A DNA stretch of 64,000 nt, from NCBI RefSeq assembly GCF_015057245.1, contig NZ_SVET01000002.1, positions 248,001 through 312,000 on the forward strand. The letters are read 5' to 3'. Below are positions 61,690 to 64,000 of the stretch, piece after piece (within the stretch, counting starts at the first letter, position 1; every line of letters begins with the position of its first letter). This DNA is from Pseudobutyrivibrio ruminis. GTDB lineage: Bacteria > Bacillota > Clostridia > Lachnospirales > Lachnospiraceae. The notes beneath the pieces are model-generated. The model was not told the origin of the DNA. It made no database searches and saw nothing but the letters and a program-made list of their open reading frames with translations. Made by a program: the position numbers and the translations under genes.

Positions 61690-64000
61690 ATGAAGTTACA
61701 ATTCTATAAGAAGGGCATCCCTACAGAAATCCTTAAGCGAGTGGCCATTTTGATGGTTGTTTTCGTGGTTTCGGTGGTGTTTTTCGAGATAGTCACCAAT
61801 ATCAGCGAGCCCCAGGAGGTATCGGCCCAGGCCTCTCCTACACTGCCTACTGTCACCATTGATTATCTTGGTGATGCTTATACCGAGCTGCACGGCTATG
61901 TAACAGAGATGGACCCAGCCTACATGCGAGACGCCATCATCCCTTTGGATTCCGAAAGAAACGTGTCTATCACGGTGGATTCCAAGGACTACGATGTGGA
62001 TGGATTATCATATGAGATACGCTCTTTGGATACCCAGCGAAACATTTCGAATAACGAGCTGGAATTTACATCTAATGATGGCATTCTCACAGCTAGCTTC
62101 CAGGCGGAAAACCTGATTGAGAAGAATGAGGAGTATCTTCTTATTCTTACTCTTACAAGCGGCTCAGAGGAAATCTACTACTACACTAGAATCATGCAGC
62201 CAGACGGATGTAACGAGGAAGAGATACTTGATTTTGCTCAGTACTTCCACAACACTGCTCTTTCTGAGGATGCAACAGATTTAGCCACATATATTGAGCC
62301 TTCATCTTCTGCTTCAGCGGATTTAAACCATGTTACTATCAATTCAAATCTTGCACAGATTTCATACAGCGGATTTGATGGCACACAGGTAGGTGATGTA
62401 AACACTGCTCTCACCGATATAAGCAGCAACTATATCAGCCTCACATTCACTTACCTATTGAATAGAGATAACTCTGGTAAATCTGAGTACTACACATGCG
62501 TAGAGGATTTCAGAATCCGCTATACCTCCGACAGATTATATCTGCTTTCTTACGACAGAACTATGGAGCAGATTTTGGATGAGGAGTCCGTTTCCTTTAG
62601 CCAAAACGTGCTAAACATCGGCATCACTGATCCAGATTTACAGTATATGTCAAACGAAACTGGAACCATTGTTTCATTCGTTCAAAACGGTTCACTTTAC
62701 GAATACAATCAGACGGACCGCACACTTAAGCAAATTTTCAGCTTTGTGGACGACCCTACTGACAGCCGTTCTATTTATGACCAACACCAGATTCTTCTTT
62801 TGAATATCGATGAATCCGGTACTATGGACTATGTTGTTTATGGATACATGAATTCCGGCAGCCACGAAGGCGAATGTGGAATCAATCTTTATCACTATGA
62901 TGCCATCGAAGATACTTCCACTGAGCAGGTGTTCATCACCTCTACAAGCTCTTACCAGATTTTGAACGCCAACTTCTCGGAGCTTTTGTACGAGACAGCT
63001 GACAACCAGTTCTACATCATGGTAAATGGAACTCTTCTATATATGAACTTAAACGAGCTTACCACTAAAGAGCTGATGACAGGCCTTGATGATGCTCAAT
63101 ACGCTGTATCTGCATCCCGCAGATACCTGGCTTGGATGGATCAGGAGGATATGTCAGATTCAATCCACATCATGGATTTGGAGACTGGAAATTCCTACGA
63201 TATTTCCGCAGGCACAGGACAGCTTTTAAAGCCGCTTGCCTTTTTGGATGACGATTTGATCTATGGTACTTTAAATGAGAACGACATCACTACTGACGGT
63301 GCCGGCTCCACTGTTTATCCAATGTACAAACTGACAATCGCTGATATCTCCTCTGGCTCAGGACGTGAGCTGATGACATATCAGAAGAATGGTTACTACA
63401 TTACAGATGTTTCAATTGAATCCTACACCATTTATCTTGAACGAATTCAGATAGATTCTGAGGGAATTATCACCACCGCTGATGGGGACACCATCAAAAA
63501 CAGTGCCGGCGAGCAAAACAAAGCGGTTGATGTTAGCACAATATCAGACGATGCAAAGGAACAGGTTGTTGTTCTTACAATGGCCGAGCTGGAGGAAGAC
63601 GAAAAGCTTGGCAAAGTGGATTACGATGTGCCTGGCCTGGTACTTGCCGATGGCAGCCACTCAATTTCCGTTGCCTCTGCCACAAGCTCTACGCAATACT
63701 TTGTATACGTTGGCAGCAAGGTTTCGCTGGCCACTGACGATTTGAATCGTGCCATCACCGAGGCCGATGAAAACATGGGAATCGTGCTTGATAATACGCC
63801 TAAATATGTGTGGAAACGAGGCCGCAAGTCATATCAGAATGCAATCACAGGAATCGCCGTTGGTTCCAGTGATTCGGAGGCTTCCGGCAGCGCCAGAGCC
63901 CTTTCAGCTATGCTTGTTCAGGCTGGAGAAAATGTGCAGGTGCACACACTGTTAGAATCAGGAGAAACACCTATTTCGGTGCTTTCAAAGACATTGAAGG
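61690..64000 (+). CDS. Large membrane-anchored extracytoplasmic protein (C-terminus beyond window)
   Basis: An open frame from ATG 61690 to the window end, 770 codons with no stop. It starts MKLQFYKKGIPTEILKR, then one membrane helix (about 18-34) and a long outer part. Residues of about 300-560 contain repeated beta-strand phrases (SEYYTCVEDF, GTIVSFVQNGSLYEYN, GINLYHYD, SASRRYLAWMD, HIMDLETGN) that look like WD/TolB-type propeller blades. The last 70 visible residues (VWKRGRKSYQNAI ... SARALSAMLVQAGENVQVHTLL) resemble the entry to a C39-like peptidase fold, though the nucleophile is not seen. No clear ribosome-binding site beyond GCGAGAA. Function unknown. Confidence 0.8.
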   Translation, partial: MKLQFYKKGIPTEILKRVAILMVVFVVSVVFFEIVTNISEPQEVSAQASPTLPTVTIDYLGDAYTELHGYVTEMDPAYMRDAIIPLDSERNVSITVDSKDYDVDGLSYEIRSLDTQRNISNNELEFTSNDGILTASFQAENLIEKNEEYLLILTLTSGSEEIYYYTRIMQPDGCNEEEILDFAQYFHNTALSEDATDLATYIEPSSSASADLNHVTINSNLAQISYSGFDGTQVGDVNTALTDISSNYISLTFTYLLNRDNSGKSEYYTCVEDFRIRYTSDRLYLLSYDRTMEQILDEESVSFSQNVLNIGITDPDLQYMSNETGTIVSFVQNGSLYEYNQTDRTLKQIFSFVDDPTDSRSIYDQHQILLLNIDESGTMDYVVYGYMNSGSHEGECGINLYHYDAIEDTSTEQVFITSTSSYQILNANFSELLYETADNQFYIMVNGTLLYMNLNELTTKELMTGLDDAQYAVSASRRYLAWMDQEDMSDSIHIMDLETGNSYDISAGTGQLLKPLAFLDDDLIYGTLNENDITTDGAGSTVYPMYKLTIADISSGSGRELMTYQKNGYYITDVSIESYTIYLERIQIDSEGIITTADGDTIKNSAGEQNKAVDVSTISDDAKEQVVVLTMAELEEDEKLGKVDYDVPGLVLADGSHSISVASATSSTQYFVYVGSKVSLATDDLNRAITEADENMGIVLDNTPKYVWKRGRKSYQNAITGIAVGSSDSEASGSARALSAMLVQAGENVQVHTLLESGETPISVLSKTLK

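Overview
The window reads as a chromosomal segment of a low-GC Firmicute of the family Lachnospiraceae, most like Butyrivibrio or Pseudobutyrivibrio. This is inferred from the gene families (paired glgC/glgD, SpoVG, DUF4860-type pseudopilins, ECF transporters, several MCPs, DnaD/DnaI primosome genes, a GH36 alpha-galactosidase with a CUT1 ABC transporter), strong AGGAGG ribosome-binding sites and moderately AT-rich DNA. I see no rRNA, tRNA, integrase, transposase or CRISPR array.

Layout. 1-9.5 kb: partial lipoprotein, SPFH protein, coaBC with a probable pantothenate ECF component, two chemoreceptors, a YbaK-type deacylase, a Cys-rich protein, and a voltage-gated K+ channel preceded by a small membrane protein. 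9.5-15.5 kb: operon of a PrsA-like lipoprotein, a heterodimeric ABC exporter and murA. 15.5-17.85 kb: an ECF S component and a thioesterase between two unusual intergenic regions, one with 42-bp tandem repeats, the other with a regular 52-bp array of short dyads followed by a large nested hairpin. 17.85-29.5 kb: a tightly packed minus-strand gene train that starts with a BTAD/SARP-like regulator, runs through a transglutaminase-like lipoprotein and a PilC/pseudopilin/PilT machine, and ends with sulP and mfd. 29.5-32.9 kb: glgC-glgD-spoVG-pth behind a promoter carrying two inverted repeats. 33-38 kb: murC, then dnaD-like, dnaI-like and prs genes, with four perfect DnaA boxes (TTATCCACA) between murC and dnaD.

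38-46.6 kb is a strikingly AT-rich accessory island. A minus-strand operon encodes two ATP-grasp ligases, a radical SAM/SPASM enzyme, a divergent alanyl-tRNA-synthetase-like protein, an HD-domain protein and an MFS exporter. Divergent from it is an ORF for a 44-residue secreted peptide. The peptide gene overlaps, tail to tail, the last of two HTH+TPR regulators of the Rgg/PlcR (RRNPP) style. This looks like a peptide-controlled biosynthetic system for a small modified peptide or amino-acid-derived product, and is the best candidate for an undescribed system.

46.8-52.8 kb: amino-sugar catabolism (nagB; nanE-nagA-RpiR regulator; lipoprotein; GlcNAc-type PTS EIICB). nagB and the PTS gene share the same promoter architecture, including a pseudo-palindrome exactly 14 bp upstream of each -35 box. 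52.8-59.3 kb: alpha-galactoside uptake and cleavage (SBP, two permeases, GH36 enzyme, divergent AraC regulator). 59.3-64 kb: an LtaS-like sulfatase-fold membrane enzyme and, divergently, a large membrane-anchored extracytoplasmic protein that runs off the window. Starts were set by ribosome-binding sites and overlaps; no database search was possible.
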